This document shows, one piece after another, positions 48,704 to 58,782 of a stretch of 64,000 nucleotides of DNA. The DNA is from JALONO01 sp038209965 (lineage in GTDB: Bacteria > Bacteroidota > Bacteroidia > Cytophagales > Thermoflexibacteraceae), in assembly GCA_038209965.1 (NCBI GenBank), contig JBBQXF010000009.1, forward strand, positions 8,317 to 72,316. Direction: 5' to 3'. The notes beneath the pieces were generated by a model. The model was not told the origin of the DNA. It worked only from the letters and a program-made list of their open reading frames with translations, and did no database searches. The stretch's first letter is position 1; the number at the start of each line of letters is the position of its first letter. The translations under genes were made by a program, and so were the position numbers.

Positions 48704-49813
48704 TCAAAACATCCAAAAGGAATACAGCAATTCGAGTACTAGAAAAATCAAGGACGTAAGGAAATAACAAAAAGTGTAAAAAGAGGCCTTAATAAACGAT
48801 TTTGTCCAGCCTTGTCGGAACACTCTTTTGAACATTCCGAGCACATAAGCGAAAAGAATGACTTGTGGGGCCATCAAAATGGGTTCGGTTATTCCCCAGT
48901 GCCATTTTTCGGAGGCTTGCCAGCTCAATAGGGTTAGCCCAAACACTAAGTAAACAAAAGATTGCAGGTGTAAGGAAAAAATGAAGTGTTCAATAAAAAA
49001 GAACCTCCGTCGGACATACAATATCCTAAGATAAATGGCTAGGAAAGGCAACATGACGAGCATCATGGTTGGGATATTGCTGATCGCGTTGAGCAGGAAC
49101 AAAGGCAAGTCCCGCTGGCCAATCTTGAGCAACTGGCGGGCAATGGTTATCGATGTGGCATTGCCTTTCTCAGCGGACGGATTGATGAAAATCCTATACT
49201 TGGCCAAGGAATCGAGCAGTGTCTCGGCGGTCATTTTCCGGTCTTGGATCAGGCGGACAAAGGAAATCCATTGTTGGCCCACCCGTTCGTTGCCCACCTT
49301 CACTTTGGCGTTGAGCGCTTGCCCGGTCAGTTGTTCCAAAGGGGCCATTTTTTTGGCCAATCGCCGTTGCACACTGTCATTATCCACGATGTTCAACACC
49401 GGGTCCACCGCGACTGCGCCTTTGTTTTGCCCCGGCGGTATTGCCAGTTGGCCATCAGCGTTGACCACTATATCATTAAGGGAAAAACTCTCAACACTGA
49501 TGGACTTGCCAAAGACAAAAAAGAAAAACAAGTTCATCAAAACATAAAGCCGCACCGGGTGGAGGTAGCGCAGCCGCTCACCTTGGTTGAAAGCCAGGGT
49601 CAATGCGCCCGGTCTAAACAAAAAAGGGATGACAGTGCGCCCAGAACGCGAGTCGAAGGTGAGATAGTTGCTGAACAGATCGGACAGGAGGGTGGAAAAC
49701 GAGACCTTGCTAGTGGTGTTTTCTTGTCCACATTGGGGACAGTAGTTGTGGAGGGTGGGGTGTACCAACCCACAGTTGGGGCATTGACCATTTTTGCGCC
49801 GATGTTTCATCAA
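48704..49813 (-). CDS. DUF3667 domain membrane protein
   Basis: A 369-residue protein. An N-terminal zinc-ribbon-like motif (CPNCGLVHPTLHNYCPQCGQ) is followed by the DUF3667 signature LLSDLFSNYLTFDSRSGRTV IPF and LRYLHPVRLYVLMNLFFFFV. Four or five hydrophobic helices occupy the C-terminal half. Function unknown. Members are common in Bacteroidota inner membranes. Confidence 0.88.
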   Translation of the reverse strand: MMKHRRKNGQCPNCGLVHPTLHNYCPQCGQENTTSKVSFSTLLSDLFSNYLTFDSRSGRTVIPFLFRPGALTLAFNQGERLRYLHPVRLYVLMNLFFFFVFGKSISVESFSLNDIVVNADGQLAIPPGQNKGAVAVDPVLNIVDNDSVQRRLAKKMAPLEQLTGQALNAKVKVGNERVGQQWISFVRLIQDRKMTAETLLDSLAKYRIFINPSAEKGNATSITIARQLLKIGQRDLPLFLLNAISNIPTMMLVMLPFLAIYLRILYVRRRFFFIEHFIFSLHLQSFVYLVFGLTLLSWQASEKWHWGITEPILMAPQVILFAYVLGMFKRVFRQGWTKSFIKASFYTFCYFLTSLIFLVLELLYSFWMF

Positions 49814-49933
49814 TCAATTAAGTTGCTTACCGCCAATAAAAGTACTTTTTTTTGCCCTTTCTTACGTAGAAAAAAATTTGTCGAGGGCTTATCAATCTGG
49901 CGGTTTTACCTTTGTTGGTTCATGGACCTTTCA

Positions 49934-50683
49934 ATGCGCTATTTTCTAGAGATCAGCTACAACGGGGGCCAGTACCACGGGTGGCAGGCCCAAGAAAACA
50001 CTACCCAAACTGTACAGGGCGAGTTGGACAAAGCCTTGGGGCTTCTCCTGCGCCAAACCGTAGCAACGGTGGGCAGTGGGCGCACAGATACCGGGGTGCA
50101 TTGCCGGAGCCAGTTTGTCCATTTTGACCTTGAAGCGGGCATCCCTGATCCTGGCCAGTTCCTTTATCGGCTCAACCGCTGCCTCCCGCCCGACATTGCG
50201 GCATTGGCCTTGCACCCGGTACAGGCAGAGGCCCACGCCCGGTTCAGTGCGCTGTCCCGAAGCTACGAATATCACTTGGCCCGCCAAAAATCGCCCCTCG
50301 ATCTGGGTTACGCCTACCAGTATTCCACCCCGTTGGTAGTGGCCGATATGAATTTGGCTGCCGCCAAGATGCTTGCTCATCGTGACTTTGAGAGTTTTAG
50401 CCGGGTCAAGACCGAAGTAAAAACATTTCGCTGCCACCTCCACCATGCGTATTGGGAGCCCAAGGGCAACCACCTGATTTTTTATATCCAGGCCGACCGT
50501 TTTTTGCGGGGCATGGTGCGCACCATCGTGGGCACGCTGCTGGATATTGGCCGGGGACACTTGCCCGTTGAGGCGATCGAGACCATTCTTCAAAGCAGGG
50601 ACAGGACTCTGGCTGGCCGGTCGGTACCGCCAGAAGGCCTTTATCTTACCGCGGTCAGCTATCCCCCCGGCACTTTCCACTGA
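49934..50683 (+). CDS. truA: tRNA pseudouridine(38-40) synthase
   Basis: A 249-residue protein. The catalytic aspartate lies in GSGRTDTGVHCRSQFVHFD, close to the N-terminal MRYFLEISYNGGQYHGWQ. LRGMVRTIVGTLLDIGRGHL occurs near the C-terminus, as in TruA. The frame is open much further upstream, where it runs antisense to the DUF3667 gene, but TruA homologues begin at MRYF, so 49934 (or the ATG four codons earlier) is the start. It modifies the tRNA anticodon stem. Confidence 0.95.
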   Translation: MRYFLEISYNGGQYHGWQAQENTTQTVQGELDKALGLLLRQTVATVGSGRTDTGVHCRSQFVHFDLEAGIPDPGQFLYRLNRCLPPDIAALALHPVQAEAHARFSALSRSYEYHLARQKSPLDLGYAYQYSTPLVVADMNLAAAKMLAHRDFESFSRVKTEVKTFRCHLHHAYWEPKGNHLIFYIQADRFLRGMVRTIVGTLLDIGRGHLPVEAIETILQSRDRTLAGRSVPPEGLYLTAVSYPPGTFH

Positions 50684-50948
50684 TAGCCCCAACCGCCAAA
50701 TTAGATGGATAAACCGCAAAAAACTTACATTTTCTTACGTGTGTTTTTATGGTGTTTAACCAATATTTTATTGTAATATTTACTTTTTTAGGCTTTGGCT
50801 TGAAATTAGCTACCATACTGCAAAGCAATAAGGCCGCTTTTTTGCACGTTGTCATACAGGTGTTTTATTTTTCCAAGAGTTACTGCTTCTTGGCAGTTAA
50901 CAACTAACGACCAAGTGTTTTTACGGTTTTACCAAATCTCAGTTTACC

Positions 50949-52076
50949 ATGAAAATTGGCATTGTTATCAATACTTCCTGGAACGTTTATAATTTTAGGT
51001 CTGGGCTCATCCAATCTTTTATCAAGAGCAACCACGAGGTGGTGGCCATTGCTCCCGAAGACGGCTATGCCGAGAAGTTGAAAGATTTGGGCTGTAAGTT
51101 TGTTGGGGTTGAGGTGGACAGCAAGGGTTCCAATCCTTTCAATGACTTGGGGTTGATTTGGAAATTATACACGATCTACCGGCGCGAAAAATTGGATGTA
51201 GTGCTTCACTACACCATCAAGCCCAATATTTACGGCTCCATTGCCGCCAAGATGTTGGGGATTCCCTCTATCAACAACGTAACTGGGTTAGGCACGGTCT
51301 TTATCCGGCATAACCTAACCTCTAAGATTGCCCATCACCTTTATCGTTGGGCATTCAATTTCCCCGAAACGGTTTTCTTCCAGAACGAGGATGACCGCAA
51401 GTTGTTTGTGGAAAGAAAATTGGTCCGCCCCGAAATCGCTGATGTATTGCCCGGTTCGGGCATCGACTTGAGCCGCTTCCTGCCCACTGAATTTAAGAAA
51501 AACGCTACGTTTACTTTTCTGGTCATTTCTCGGGTTCTTTATGACAAGGGGATACTGGAATATATTGATGCCATTCGCCTGTTGCGCGCCCAAGGGATCA
51601 GGGCCAAGTTCCAACTGCTGGGCAAAATTGAGACCGAGCGCGGTCTTGGTGTGCCCCGGGAACAGATCAATGCGTGGGTGAAAGAGGGTTTGATCGAGTA
51701 TTTGGGCACAGTGTCCGATGTGATACCAGTTATCCAGTTGGCCGACTGTGTCATCCTGCCTTCTTATCGTGAGGGAACTCCCCGCACATTGTTGGAGGCC
51801 GCCAGCCTTGGCAAGCCCATCATTGCGACTGATGTACCTGGCTGCCGGGACACGGTGGAACATGGCTTCAACGGTTTCTTGTGCAAAGTGAAGGATCCCC
51901 AAGATTTGGCCGATAAAATGAAGCAGATGATGCATGTGGGTGACACTACCCTGCGCCAAATGGGGACCAACAGTCGCCAACTGGCCGTGGAGCGTTTTGA
52001 CCAGAACATAGTGATCGGCAAATATCAGCGGGCACTTTATAGCCTCATTGGCGCACCCGAACTGGCTGCCGCTTAA
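50949..52076 (+). CDS. Glycosyltransferase family 4
   Basis: A 375-residue GT-B enzyme. The N-terminal part has NTSWNVYNFRSGLIQSFIKS and LHYTIKPNIYGSIAAKMLGI, and the C-terminal part has PGSGIDLSRF, VISRVLYDKGILEYIDAIRL, PSYREGTPRTLLEAASLGKP and IIATDVPGCRDTVEHGFNGF with the E-x7-E nucleotide-sugar motif. It resembles PglA/WbnH-type transferases acting on undecaprenyl-linked sugars; the acceptor is unknown. The gene stands alone between non-polysaccharide genes and is followed by a terminator. Confidence 0.9.
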   Translation: MKIGIVINTSWNVYNFRSGLIQSFIKSNHEVVAIAPEDGYAEKLKDLGCKFVGVEVDSKGSNPFNDLGLIWKLYTIYRREKLDVVLHYTIKPNIYGSIAAKMLGIPSINNVTGLGTVFIRHNLTSKIAHHLYRWAFNFPETVFFQNEDDRKLFVERKLVRPEIADVLPGSGIDLSRFLPTEFKKNATFTFLVISRVLYDKGILEYIDAIRLLRAQGIRAKFQLLGKIETERGLGVPREQINAWVKEGLIEYLGTVSDVIPVIQLADCVILPSYREGTPRTLLEAASLGKPIIATDVPGCRDTVEHGFNGFLCKVKDPQDLADKMKQMMHVGDTTLRQMGTNSRQLAVERFDQNIVIGKYQRALYSLIGAPELAAA

Positions 52077-52108
52077 CTCACCGTCCCGGTGATCATACCT
52101 ATTATATA

Positions 52109-52132
52109 AGTCCCCAAAATATTGGGGACTTT
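52109..52132 (+). terminator. Intrinsic terminator of the glycosyltransferase gene
   Basis: AAGTCCCCAA pairs with TTGGGGACTT around a 4-base loop and is followed by a T run (52130-52135), a classical rho-independent structure 33 bases after the stop. Confidence 0.88.
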
Positions 52133-52170
52133 TTTACGTTGCTTTGTCCTTGATCAGATTCTTCAGACCA

Positions 52171-52692
52171 ATGCTCATTTCTGCTATTGTTGCCCGGGCC
52201 ACCAATGGGGCCATCGGGAAAGCCAACCGCCTGCCTTGGCACTTGCCAGCCGACTTGGCCTATTTCAAGCAATTGACCACCGGCCACCATTTGGTCATGG
52301 GCCGCAAAACCTTTGACTCCATCGGCAAGCCGCTGCCCAACCGCACTTCCATTGTCCTTACCCGCCAAGCCGGCTGGACCGCGCCCACGGGAGTGCTGGT
52401 GGTGCCCGACTGGGAGCAAGCAATCCGCGTGGCTCAACTGGCGGGCGAGACCGAGTTGTTTGTGATTGGTGGGGCGGAGATCTTCCTGCTTCTTATGCCC
52501 TTGGTTGATCGTCTGTACAGCACTGAGATCCACGCCGAGGTTGACGGCGACGTGTTCCTGCCGGCCCCCCACCCAGCGCAATGGCGGGAAACCTCCCGCC
52601 GGGCGCTGCCCGCCGATACAAAAAATGAGTTCGCGCACGATTTTGTGGTGTATGAACGAATTGTGCATGAGTTAAATACCAATTTAATATAA
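52171..52692 (+). CDS. folA: Dihydrofolate reductase
   Basis: A 173-residue protein. It has DHFR motifs MLISAIVARATNGAIGKANR LPWHLP, the catalytic acidic residue in LPADLAYFKQLT, HHLVMGRKTFDSIGKPLPNR and LFVIGGAEIFLL. ATG at 52171 is chosen over an upstream TTG because the family starts with this strand. It makes tetrahydrofolate from dihydrofolate using NADPH. Confidence 0.95.
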   Translation: MLISAIVARATNGAIGKANRLPWHLPADLAYFKQLTTGHHLVMGRKTFDSIGKPLPNRTSIVLTRQAGWTAPTGVLVVPDWEQAIRVAQLAGETELFVIGGAEIFLLLMPLVDRLYSTEIHAEVDGDVFLPAPHPAQWRETSRRALPADTKNEFAHDFVVYERIVHELNTNLI

Positions 52693-52847
52693 TTGGCAAA
52701 CAGTTCATTAAAATTACTTCTGTTCCAATTTATAAAAAAATTAAAATAGTGTGATAGAATCTACACGTAAGGCAAAAAATATTCCAAATTTGCGCACCAA
52801 GACTAGACTTCATCATTTGTTTCGGGCCAATATACTAGCACGCTATC

Positions 52848-55039
52848 ATGGGATTTGTTCAAAGGAACCGTGTAAGCCCCCAACCGCTTTATTTTATTTT
52901 TCTCATTGGAATTGCCCTTTTCTGTGCTTCCTGTCGCCAAGCTGACCCGAAATCGGCAATAGCAACTGTCGGCCAGCTAGATCTCACCCACTGGAATTTT
53001 GAAGCTGATGGCACGCTCCCACCGCTGGTGAGTGGGAATTCTACTGGCAGCAGTATTTGCAAGGGGCGGATTTTGCGCGGATCCCCGCTCCCAAACTAGT
53101 TCAAGTGCCCAGCAGTTGGGATGCTTATGCAATGGCGAATGGCCAGAAGCTGGGAGCTGAGGGCTATGCGACGTATCGGCTAGTGGTGATCCTCCCACGG
53201 CAGTACACCAAAACTGAACTGCTCGGCCTAAAAGTCCGATTCATTCCCACCCAATACGCCCTTTTTGTCCAAAACCAGCCGATGAACCATCCCGGGCCAC
53301 TGGGCACTTCGCCAGCCACCTCAAAAGGGCGCTATGATCCCGACACCTTTTATTTTTTACCACAGAGCGATACCGTTGAGATTGTCATGCACGTGGCCAA
53401 TTACGAGGATCGGCTCGGTGGCCTAGCGCAGTCGCTGGTGATGGGCAAGGCTGGACAAGTGCGCAAAAGCCATGAAACAACCTTAATGGTGAGTTTTTTC
53501 CTTTTTGGGGTATTAGTGGTAATGGGGGGCTACCACTTGAGTTTGTACTTCTTCCGGCCACAGAACAAGGCCACCCTTTGGTTTGCCCTGCTCTGTTTAG
53601 TGGTGGCATTGCGAATCTTGGTGACCGATGATTATTATTTGACCGATTTGTTCCCTCAGGCAGGGTTTGAGGTGGGCAAGAAGCTTTCCTACCTCACTTT
53701 TTATCTGCTCGTTCCTATTTTGGCCATTTTTATCAATACGTTGTACCCGGCAGATTTTGCTAAAGTGGTGGTGCAAATTTGCATCGGTTTGGGCGGCCTA
53801 TTTTCGGTGGTAGTGCTGGCCACCAAGGGCCTTTTTTATTCCCAATTCTTGGCTTATTTCCAGTTGGCCACGTTGCTCATCATCCTTTACTCTGGTTATT
53901 TTATCGTCAGGATTCTGCGGAAACGCCGGGAAGGATCCCTGACTTTTGCCATTGGCATTTTTTTGGTCTTTGCTATGGGGATCAATGATGTGCTTTTCAC
54001 CAACTTACTCATCCAAACAGCAAACTTATTGCCTCTTGGCCTGTTTGCGTTCATTTTTAGCCAGACCCTCATCCTATCACGCAAATTTTCCCATGCCTTC
54101 AACCAAGTCGAGACCCTCTCAGAAGAACTCAAACTGAACAACCAGCAACTCGAAACCACTGTACAGAAGCGCACCATGGAACTACGGGAGGTCAATGAAG
54201 CACAGTCACAAAACTTGGAGGAATTATCGGCCAACATGGACCTGATCAACGACCAGAACCGGGCGATCCGGGCCCAAAACCGCAGCATGGAATCCAGTAT
54301 CAGCTATGCCAAGAATATCCAGTCCAGCATCTTGCCCGACATGGCGCTTTTCCAGCAGCACTTTCTAGAAAGTTTCCTCTTGTTCAAGCCCAAAGCCGTG
54401 GTGTCGGGCGATTTCTACTATTTCAACACCATTGGTCATAAGCTCATTTTGGCCGCCGTGGATTGTACTGGGCATGGGGTTCCCGGGGCTTTCATGAGCC
54501 TGATCGGCTGCGAAATATTGAACGAGATCATTGATATTCAACAGATTGAAGAACCAGCTACCATCTTGAGCGCGCTGCACCGGGGGGTGCGCAAACTCCT
54601 CAAACAGGAAACTTCGGGTATTCGCGACGGGATGGACATCGCCGTGGTGGTGATCGATCCACAAAAACGCGAACTCAAATTTGCTGGATCCAAGAGCCCT
54701 TTCGTGTATGTGCAAAACAAGACATTAACGGTAATCAAAGGTGACAACCTGCACATTGGTGGAAGTGCCCAGACCAACAACCTTACCTTCACCCAGACCG
54801 TCCTCCAATTGCCCCCGGCTGGTGAGTTCAGTTGCTACCTCTTTTCAGATGGCTACCAAGACCAGATCGGCGGGGGCGAGGTGCGCAAACTAATGAAGAA
54901 ACATTTTTATGAACTACTGCACCAGATCAGTGCGATGCCCATGCAAACCCAAGGCGAACTGTTGGCCGAGTGGCACGCAGATTGGAAGGGCAAGATGCCC
55001 CAGACGGATGATATCTTAGTTATGGGCTTGCGGCTATGA
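52848..55039 (+). pseudogene. 7TMR-DISM/SpoIIE-type protein phosphatase gene with a frameshift
   Basis: Two overlapping frames form one gene. The first (52848-about 53030) gives a lipoprotein signal peptide (LYFIFLIGIALFCASC) and DLTHWNFEADGTLP. The second continues at about 53027 with GEWEFYWQQYLQGADFARIP, the 7TMR-DISM extracellular domain, about seven membrane helices (residues ~140-340 of this frame), a coiled coil and a SpoIIE/PP2C phosphatase domain (VVSGDFYYF, AAVDCTGHGVPGAFMSLIG, RDGMDIAVVVID, FSDGYQDQIGG). A single missing base in CTGGTGAG (53025-53032) would join them. Either a real inactivating frameshift or a sequencing error. Downstream alone, a TTG start at 53057 gives 660 residues. 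Confidence 0.8.
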
Positions 55040-55061
55040 ACCTGGCCAAGTGCGCCCCATC

Positions 55062-56582
55062 TCACTGACCGACCATCGATCCGGTGTCATGCACCAGCAG
55101 GTCTATCTGCCGCTCCAGCAATAAATCAGCGTAATTGCGGCGGCGGTTTTTCTTGCGGGTTTTATCGGTAAACTTGGCTTTGCCCGTGCTGCGCAACAGT
55201 GTCACTACCTCATCGTGATCAAACCAGGCCACCGGTTGGTCGATCCCCGTCCGATTGTTCAACTCGGCGGGCAAAATGATTGCCAGATAGGTGGGATTAT
55301 AGGTCTTGTGCTGGCCATTGGCATTAAACACGACCCGTTCTTCCCATCCAATCCGGTTGAGCGCTTGGAAACCATATAATTTACCAGTCAAAGTATCAGT
55401 GAGCGCACGCACCACCTCGTCGCGACCCAACAACCGGGTGCTGTCGCCAGCCGGGCTGAACCACCGACGGTACGCCCGGATCTTCCCCGTTCGCTGGGCA
55501 TCCAGCAGTAGGCGTACCAGTTCTTTGCGCTTGCGGAACAGGACTTGGTTGCGTCCCTGGCCCAAGATCAGATCGGCCGATTGGGTTTGGCCGAGCCGGC
55601 TGCGCGGGGCTGGGCCAGTGGGAACTGGCAAAAGGGCGGAGCTGCCCGTCGGCATGTACATTTGCTGCTGGAGGGCAGCCCCGAAGCCCAGCACATTGGC
55701 TTGCTTGGCCCAAAGTTTGGGCTGGGCCACTGCACAGAAATCGACAAAGGAAAATTTGGCTACTTCGTATAATTGGCCTTGCTCGGCGGTATTTTCGGCC
55801 ATTAGCACCAGCTCTTCGGGCACAAAGGCGAGGCGGTTGTTATCGGGCACGGCCCGCTCCCGCACAATGACCGCGAGTTGGGGGTTTGGGGCCATTTGGC
55901 GGGCTCTTTTCAGCCTGACCGAAAACTCCTCGGTGGTCAACAGGCGCTGATCGGGGGAACGGGCGGCGATTGTGCCTTTCTGGCCAGCCAAGATGAGGAA
56001 AGTAGCCAGTTCGGCTTGAGAATCCCCATTCAATTGGACAAAATCACCAAAACTTGCCAACGTGGGCGGGAGCCAGACCGCCCGGCTGTCATTGGCCAAC
56101 AGCGTGATACAATCGTCCCAGCGGAAAGAAGCCAAGTAATGCGCTTGGTCTGGTTCACTCCCTTGGGCGGCCAGATCGGCGGGCACAAATAGGCTCAAGT
56201 AATTGTTCCCCGCCACTTGGCCCAGCCCCAATAGACATAGATCTTGGGGCAGCCAAAGCACTGGGCCCAAGATCACCTGTTCATCTCCCCAATCGGCATC
56301 GTCCGCTGGTTCTTCCGGTTGGTTTCCAGTCAATGTGAGCCCTTTGGCAAACTCGGCCCGAGCCATTGGGGCCGCCTGCCCCGCTTGGAAAAGGCGGTCA
56401 AACGCAATGGAGTATGGCTGGATCTGGCCAGATTGGGTGGCTTCGATCAAGATCCGGCTGATTTCCTTGCCAGGTTCAAAAAAAGGCCGGTTGAGTGCTG
56501 CGCGCCCATCGATCAGGGTCAATTGGGCCCAAACTGATCCTGTAGCACTAAGGGCGAACAAGCAAAGCAAGATTTTTTTCAT
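55062..56582 (-). CDS. Secreted protein with two GldN-like repeats
   Basis: A 506-residue protein with a signal peptide (MKKILLCLFALSATGSVWAQ, start at 56582). Two halves share a pattern: EISRILIEATQSGQIQPYSI in the first and ELVRLLLDAQRTGKIRAYRR in the second, and NNYLSLFVPADL against PTYLAIILPAEL, each followed by a W/F-x-x-D/H-D-x-x-T-L-L block. The general layout recalls GldN, a component of the type IX secretion ring, but GldN has one such unit, so this is probably a divergent or duplicated relative. Its role is uncertain. No other gld gene is nearby. Confidence 0.5.
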   Translation of the reverse strand: MKKILLCLFALSATGSVWAQLTLIDGRAALNRPFFEPGKEISRILIEATQSGQIQPYSIAFDRLFQAGQAAPMARAEFAKGLTLTGNQPEEPADDADWGDEQVILGPVLWLPQDLCLLGLGQVAGNNYLSLFVPADLAAQGSEPDQAHYLASFRWDDCITLLANDSRAVWLPPTLASFGDFVQLNGDSQAELATFLILAGQKGTIAARSPDQRLLTTEEFSVRLKRARQMAPNPQLAVIVRERAVPDNNRLAFVPEELVLMAENTAEQGQLYEVAKFSFVDFCAVAQPKLWAKQANVLGFGAALQQQMYMPTGSSALLPVPTGPAPRSRLGQTQSADLILGQGRNQVLFRKRKELVRLLLDAQRTGKIRAYRRWFSPAGDSTRLLGRDEVVRALTDTLTGKLYGFQALNRIGWEERVVFNANGQHKTYNPTYLAIILPAELNNRTGIDQPVAWFDHDEVVTLLRSTGKAKFTDKTRKKNRRRNYADLLLERQIDLLVHDTGSMVGQ

Positions 56583-57162
56583 CGATGGCTGCCGGAGTAG
56601 TGAAGAGAGGCAAAAACGCAAATGGTTTTGGGAGTTATTTTATTGAACTAAATATTAATTATTTTAACTTTTGGTTGTTTTGATTACGTATTTCCAAGAA
56701 CTATGCTGGTTTTCTGGTTGTTTGACTCAACCCAATTTGGGTTGGCAATGGCCAAAACCAACTTTGAAGCCGATGCCTTGTTTGATGCCCGTTAATACCA
56801 GCGTGCGGCTTATGATAAAAATGGAATGCTTTCATAAAGCATTAGCTGTGCTATCGAACTGATATTTAATCAAAATTGGCTTGCAACCACGAATTGAACA
56901 CATGGTTGGCCATCAGGTTGATCAATCACAAATATCCCCCAATTCCCTTTTATCTTGACAAACCAAGGGAGATTGTCCTAAGTTTGAGGGACATGCCCCC
57001 GCTGCTTGGGCCTAGTGGTAGCTTTACAGAAATTGAGCCACAACTTATGGCCGCCCTGATTTGGAAAAGCGAGTGCCCGCCCCATCCTGTTCAGCCCATC
57101 AATTGAAATCGGGGAGTACCAAGTTTCCAAAAATAGGGCTAGTTTTAGGAAAAATTTCGCCC
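56583..57162. other. Intergenic region of 580 bases with possible decayed coding sequence
   Basis: A frame beginning near 56703 gives ALAMAKTNFEADALFDAR-like residues before a stop, then YQRAAYD, resembling the start of a secreted TPR protein broken by stops. The remainder shows no recognisable gene. The evidence is weak. Confidence 0.3.
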
Positions 57163-57726
57163 ATGCCCAGCATCCCCAATTGGTTTGTGGCCATTCCTGT
57201 CCGCGCCGAAGCCCTGTTACAACCTTGGGCCACTGAGGTACCGCCCGGCCTGCGCTTGTTCCACCCCGCCGATCTGCATTTGACCGTGGCTTTTTTGGGT
57301 TCCATGCGCCCCGAAAGCGCCGATGCGGTGGTGGCACAAATGCGCGCTGTCAGGTTTGCTGCATTCGACTTAGTACCCGGCCAACTGCTGGGCCTCCCTT
57401 CGGCCGCGCACATCACCGCCCTGTCATTGGCTATCGCAGAAGGCCACAGCCAAGCAGTGGCCCTGATGGCAGCGTGGCGCGGCGTGTTTTGGGAAGTGGC
57501 CGGTGCCACGCCCGATCTGCGCCCGCCCCTGCCCCACATCACCGTGGCCCGGCTCGACCGACGATCGGGCCAAGTTGGCCAAGCCGCTGCCCAGCAGTTG
57601 TTGGCAGCGGCTGCCGCCTGCCCAATCCCCCTGCGGGCAACCAGTTTGGCCCTCTACACTTGGGCCAACGACCGCCAACAGCAGCAGTTCAGAATCGTTG
57701 CCGAAGTACCGCTGATTGCCCCATAA
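57163..57726 (+). CDS. thpR: RNA 2',3'-cyclic phosphodiesterase (LigT/ThpR family)
   Basis: A 187-residue protein with two HxT motifs (HLTVAFLG near residue 42 and HITVARLD near residue 127) that define the 2H phosphodiesterase superfamily. The N-terminus NWFVAIPVRAEAL and RLFHPADLHLTVAFLGSMRP fit ThpR. The start at 57163 fits the family; in-frame upstream codons do not. It hydrolyses RNA 2',3'-cyclic phosphate ends. Confidence 0.88.
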   Translation: MPSIPNWFVAIPVRAEALLQPWATEVPPGLRLFHPADLHLTVAFLGSMRPESADAVVAQMRAVRFAAFDLVPGQLLGLPSAAHITALSLAIAEGHSQAVALMAAWRGVFWEVAGATPDLRPPLPHITVARLDRRSGQVGQAAAQQLLAAAAACPIPLRATSLALYTWANDRQQQQFRIVAEVPLIAP

Positions 57727-57885
57727 ATTACCGGGCCTACCTTTTATCAGCCTGAGGCCCAACCCCATTTTTTTGCCAATTGCTATTTTAACTTGTTTTC
57801 ACATTTTTTGTTAGTACATTTTTGGGACGAAAAACGATTAAGCACCCTACTTTCACTTTTCCCACTGCACCTACCTACTATTTTG

Positions 57886-58749
57886 ATGAGACAGCTAAAA
57901 ATCAGTAAGCAGATTACCAACCGGGAAAGTCAGTCCCTGGACAAATATCTTCAGGAAATTGGCCGGGTTGACCTGATCAGTCCCGATGAAGAAGTAGAAC
58001 TGGCCAAGCGCATCCGCAACAATGATGCTCAGGCCCTTGAGCGGCTCACCAAAGCCAACTTGCGGTTTGTGGTTTCCGTGGCCAAGCAATACCAAAACCA
58101 AGGGCTTACTTTGGGGGATTTGATCAACGAGGGCAATCTGGGCCTGATCAAAGCGGCCCAACGTTTTGATGAAACCCGGGGCTTCAAATTCATTTCCTAC
58201 GCCGTATGGTGGATCCGGCAGGCCATTTTGCAAGCTTTGGCCGAGCAGTCGCGCATTGTGCGCCTACCGTTGAACCGGGTGGGGTCGCTCAATAAAATGG
58301 CCAAAGCCTTTGCCGAACTGGAACAACGCTTCGAGCGGGAGCCGTCGCCCGAAGAACTGGCCGAGGTATTGGAAATCGCCGTGTCGGAGGTGGCCGAAAC
58401 CATGAAAATCTCGGGGCGGCACATTTCAATGGATGCTCCGTTTCAGCTAGGGGAGGAAAACAACCTGCTCGATGTGATGGAAGATGGGTTGGAAAGTCCG
58501 CCCGATTCTGGGTTACTGACCGATTCGCTCCGGCGCGAAGTGCAGCGGGTGCTCTCCACCCTGACCCGGCGCGAGGCCGACGTGGTGGCCTTTTATTTTG
58601 GGTTGGACGGCCTGACCTCGCTGAACCTCGAGGAAATTGGCGAAAAGTTCAACCTTACCCGGGAGCGTGTGCGGCAGATCAAGGACAAAGCTATCCGGCG
58701 GCTCCGCCATACTTCGCGCAGCCAATCGCTCAAAACCTACTTGTGCTAA
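57886..58749 (+). CDS. rpoD: Primary RNA polymerase sigma factor (RpoD, short Bacteroidota form)
   Basis: A 287-residue sigma-70 protein: region 1.2 ESQSLDKYLQEIGRVDLISP, region 2 (LRFVVSVAKQYQNQGLTLGD, LINEGNLGLIKAAQRFDETR, FKFISYAVWWIRQAILQAL), region 3 and region 4 (LTRREADVVAFYFGLDG, NLTRERVRQIKDKAIRRLRH). The lack of region 1.1 and the 287-residue length are typical of the Bacteroidota housekeeping factor, which reads TTG/TAnnTTTG promoters. An upstream TTG-N19-TACATTT pair could be its own promoter. The start MRQLKISKQIT is the family norm. Confidence 0.95.
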   Translation: MRQLKISKQITNRESQSLDKYLQEIGRVDLISPDEEVELAKRIRNNDAQALERLTKANLRFVVSVAKQYQNQGLTLGDLINEGNLGLIKAAQRFDETRGFKFISYAVWWIRQAILQALAEQSRIVRLPLNRVGSLNKMAKAFAELEQRFEREPSPEELAEVLEIAVSEVAETMKISGRHISMDAPFQLGEENNLLDVMEDGLESPPDSGLLTDSLRREVQRVLSTLTRREADVVAFYFGLDGLTSLNLEEIGEKFNLTRERVRQIKDKAIRRLRHTSRSQSLKTYLC

Positions 58750-58782
58750 TTTGGCAAGTACTATTCGTGATCCGACAATGGG

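Noticed and set aside
49244..49933. Long upstream extension of the TruA frame
   Set aside because: It runs antisense to the DUF3667 gene, and TruA homologues start at MRYF.
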